In this document: in pieces, positions 7,328 to 8,864 of the stretch
How positions within the stretch are numbered: position 1 is the first letter of the stretch
Layout: the number at the start of each line of letters is the position of its first letter
Source: Planctomycetia bacterium
Lineage (GTDB): Bacteria; Planctomycetota; Phycisphaerae; Phycisphaerales; SM1A02
Reading direction: 5' to 3'
DNA length: 8,864 bases
Assembly (NCBI GenBank): GCA_005799475.1
Contig: SYGQ01000111.1
Span: 1 to 8,864 of the forward strand
Position numbers and translations under genes: made by a program
Notes under the pieces: generated by a model
Seen by the model: the letters and a program-made list of their open reading frames with translations, nothing else
What the model was told of the DNA's origin: nothing
Database searches by the model: none

Positions 7328-7382
7328 GTTGCGGGCAGATTGTGTGCCCTAGGGCACACAATCTGCCCGTAACCGGGGGGGC
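7328..7382. repeat. Palindromic repeat element, copy 2 (contains the DUF559 stop codon)
   Basis: Bases 7328-7373 are a 46-bp palindrome with no loop, centred on CCTAGG (7348-7353); every pair is Watson-Crick except G7331 with T7370, a G-U wobble in one RNA. It is followed by CC, seven G (7375-7381) and C. The minus-strand TAG at the centre (7351-7349) is the stop of the DUF559 gene. The left outer flank is unrelated to the right flank, unlike copy 1. Confidence 0.95.
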
Positions 7383-8302
7383 TTGGTGGTTTCGCGCGCG
7401 AGTGCCTCGCGAACCGTCTGCACCACGCGCGCGCGATGTTGCGTGAGCTCCTCCCATGTAAAGCGAAACATGGTCCAGCCCATGAGCAGCACCGCATTCT
7501 GCCGAATGCGGTCGCGCTCGAATGAGGCGTGGTCTGTGTGGAAGGCGCGACCGTCCACTTCGATCGCGATCCGTTTCGACGGGAATGCAAAGTCGAGTCG
7601 TGCGATGACACGACGCTGCGAGTCCTTGAGCGGGAAGTTACTTCTCCAGCGTCCGAGTTCGCTCTGGCGGATGATGTTGGCCATTCGGCGTTCCGCTTCG
7701 GAGTGGCTTCCGGTGCCGGCGAGGAGGCAAAGGCGGCGCAGTCGTTTCGAGTGCTGATAGCGCGTGCGCCGATGGACCAGCGTGCTCGCCATGAAGTCGA
7801 TGGTGATCCACTGCTGCTGCAGCGCAGTCCAGAGGAGCGCCCTGGCGCGCGACGGTGGCATCGACAACAGCGTGTCCAGTACCGCTTCTGGTGCGGTGGT
7901 CATCTGGACACCATGGAGCGTGGTAGTGGCATGCGCAGGAGGGCGACGAAGGATGCGTGCACCGGCTGCCCGTGCGTGATGATTGACTGGAGCGATGCCG
8001 AGGACCAGCGAAGAGTCGATTGGAATCCCTTGAAGGCGTGCCGCGGTGGGCCCGGTCACGATCGCGTCAGGACCGATCCGCAGCCTGAGCGCCCATGCAT
8101 CGCGGAGATCGGCGTGGTCGGTCGCTTCAGGGATCGTGATCGTGCCGAGGCGAAGGGGCCAGTGATCGCTCGCAACTCGAGCACACTGCGCGCTCCGTGA
8201 GAGACGGCACTCTCGCAATTGACGGCGCGAGATCGCGCCACCTTGTCGCGAGGCTGTTGCGCGCAAGTTTGACGGTGTGGACAATCGCGGATTGAAGGAC
8301 AT
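7349..8302 (-). CDS. DUF559 (Vsr-like) putative endonuclease with AbiEi-like N-terminal region
   Basis: This is a 317-aa protein. The C-terminal third is a DUF559 domain, a member of the PD-(D/E)XK/Vsr-like nuclease group: SEAERRMANIIRQSELG (201-217), RVIARLDFAFPSKRIAIEVDG (231-251, with D237, E248 and D250 as candidate metal ligands) and FERDRIRQNAVLLMGW (261-276). The N-terminal part has a helix-turn-helix-like stretch (about 14-50, GGAISRRQL) and a middle region (about 81-180) resembling AbiEi-type antitoxin proteins, an architecture common in solitary DUF559 genes. No matching AbiEii-type toxin lies beside it. The last ten residues (308-317) and the TAG stop come from palindromic repeat copy 2, so the original C-terminus was probably different. 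There is no clear ribosome site at the ATG (8302). The DNA target and biological role are unknown; reading it as a defence gene would be inference. Confidence 0.82.
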   Translation of the reverse strand: MSFNPRLSTPSNLRATASRQGGAISRRQLRECRLSRSAQCARVASDHWPLRLGTITIPEATDHADLRDAWALRLRIGPDAIVTGPTAARLQGIPIDSSLVLGIAPVNHHARAAGARILRRPPAHATTTLHGVQMTTAPEAVLDTLLSMPPSRARALLWTALQQQWITIDFMASTLVHRRTRYQHSKRLRRLCLLAGTGSHSEAERRMANIIRQSELGRWRSNFPLKDSQRRVIARLDFAFPSKRIAIEVDGRAFHTDHASFERDRIRQNAVLLMGWTMFRFTWEELTQHRARVVQTVREALARETTKPPRLRADCVP

Positions 8303-8363
8303 CGTGCGACGCTATGGCTGCATCGCGCGAGTTCGTCAGATCGGCCCAAACCGCACTTCGCGG

Positions 8364-8421
8364 CCGGTTGCGGGCAGATTGTGTGCGCTGGGGCACACAA
8401 TCTGCCCGTAACCGGGGGGGC
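8364..8421. repeat. Palindromic repeat element, copy 3
   Basis: Arms 8364-8386 and 8393-8415 pair throughout except one G-T (8370 with 8409), around a 6-nt centre GCTGGG. The right flank is CC, seven G (8414-8420) and C, as in the other copies. It lies between the mobA-like stop (8438) and the DUF559 start (8302), about 16 bp after the mobA stop. Compared with copy 2 it differs at only a few central bases. Confidence 0.95.
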
Positions 8422-8437
8422 GGGGGGGGTCGGGGGG
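8412..8437 (+). other. G-run tract (runs of 7, 8 and 6 G), possible G-quadruplex
   Basis: Immediately beyond the mobA-like stop the plus strand carries G runs at 8414-8420, 8422-8429 and 8432-8437 (approximate ends) separated by one or two bases. Long runs can supply the four G tracts of a quadruplex. The G-rich strand is the template for mobA-like transcription, so a structure there could hinder polymerase. Formation is inferred, not shown. Confidence 0.5.
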
Positions 8438-8864
8438 TTAGTCGGTGAGGTCGGTCGGGCGGTTGACATTGACCGTCAGCGCGGGATCGGCGGGGACCTC
8501 GACCACCGTGAGCGACTTGAGCATCCTCACGAGGCTCCGTCCATGTGCGGCCTCTGGCGCGACGAGACCCCGGAGGTGTTCCATCGTGCTCGTTCGGTAG
8601 ATGCCGATGCACGCTTCGAGGCGACCGTTCGTCGACGCGAGGACCGCGGCCGCCTCGGGATGCCCACGGGAGGCATCGACAATGGACTGGACCAGCGTCC
8701 GCTGCACTCTGGGGAGATCCCCTGCGAGCACGAAGACGCCATCCACGCTCGGCGCATTCTCGCGAAGGTGTTCGAGCGCACTCAGGATCCCTCCGGCAGG
8801 ACCAACTCCGGGGTAGCGGTCGGGGATCACAAGGTCGCCATGGCAACCCACCGACGCATCGCAG
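8438..8864 (-). CDS. mobA: MobA-like molybdenum cofactor guanylyltransferase, C-terminal part (5' end cut by window edge)
   Basis: About 141 residues are visible and the start lies beyond the right edge; the in-frame GTG at 8851 is an internal valine codon, not a convincing start. MobA transfers GMP from GTP to molybdopterin to make the bis-MGD cofactor in the cytoplasm. Seen here: YPGVGPAGGILSALEHL, matching the MobA GP-x-GGI segment; VFVLAGDLPRV, the metal-binding (C/G)D-x-P strand; CIGIY before the last helices; and a C-terminal NVNRPTDL matching the family's NVNTPEDL ending. The nucleotide-binding LAGGxSxRMG loop would be outside. The related IspD/GlmU-type nucleotidyltransferases lack this C-terminal NVN ending. 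The 3' end is followed by a G-run tract and palindromic repeat copy 3. Confidence 0.85.
   Translation of the reverse strand, partial: CDASVGCHGDLVIPDRYPGVGPAGGILSALEHLRENAPSVDGVFVLAGDLPRVQRTLVQSIVDASRGHPEAAAVLASTNGRLEACIGIYRTSTMEHLRGLVAPEAAHGRSLVRMLKSLTVVEVPADPALTVNVNRPTDLTD

Noticed and set aside
7287..7457. Upstream extension of the DUF899 frame to an ATG at 7457
   Set aside because: It would read straight through palindromic repeat copy 2 and overlap the DUF559 end; the DUF899 similarity begins only after the ATG at 7286.
1512..8421. The repeats as Rho-independent terminators or as a CRISPR array
   Set aside because: No T tract follows the stems on either strand, so not canonical terminators. 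The copies are kilobases apart with genes between and no spacers, so not CRISPR.
8127..8846. 239-aa minus-strand frame overlapping the mobA-like gene and the DUF559 start
   Set aside because: Arg/Pro-rich shadow in another frame; the MobA motifs and NVNRPTDL ending are in the frame of 8438-8864.

Overview
The window is high-GC, gene-dense bacterial DNA that looks like a member of the Planctomycetota, probably Phycisphaerae-like. The grounds are two large secreted enzymes that both end in a short duplicated dockerin-like tail bracketed by cysteines, a formylglycine-type sulfatase, a sugar dehydrogenase-type propeller with PKD and CBM modules, and a DUF899 thioredoxin-like protein. No rRNA, tRNA, CRISPR array, integrase or transposase gene was seen. 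The organism call is inference from gene content only.

Left block (1-1453, minus strand): a secreted protein with two tandem thioredoxin/TlpA-like units (TTG start at 1453, stop at 335) overlaps by four bases (ATGA) the start of a MoxR-type AAA+ ATPase that runs off the left edge. This is a translationally coupled pair. Middle block (1584-6609): two secreted modular proteins are transcribed divergently from a 91-bp spacer (4332-4422). On the minus strand is a 915-aa glucose/sorbosone dehydrogenase-like propeller with a CBM6/35-like domain set inside it, then PKD, a second Ig-like domain and a dockerin-like tail. On the plus strand is a 728-aa sulfatase, also with a dockerin-like tail. Together they suggest extracellular or periplasmic handling of sulfated polysaccharide. 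Right block (6639-8864, minus strand): a DUF899 protein, a DUF559 (Vsr-like) putative nuclease with a likely AbiEi-type N-terminal region, and the C-terminal part of a MobA-like molybdenum cofactor guanylyltransferase cut by the right edge.

The most unusual structure is a family of three near-identical palindromic elements of about 54-64 bp (1512-1575, 7328-7382, 8364-8421). They share a long inverted repeat and an invariant flank of CC, seven G and C. Each sits at the 3' end of a minus-strand gene: 8 bp after the dehydrogenase stop, across the DUF559 stop codon, and about 16 bp after the mobA stop. The DUF559 gene takes its stop codon and its last ten codons from the element. They are not classical intrinsic terminators, having no T tract, and no mobilising enzyme is visible here.

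All intergenic gaps are shorter than 140 bp. Those at 1454-1583 and 8303-8437 are largely filled by repeat elements. The gap at 7287-7348 is mostly the inner half of copy 2. The gap at 6610-6638 (convergent ends) shows nothing recognisable.
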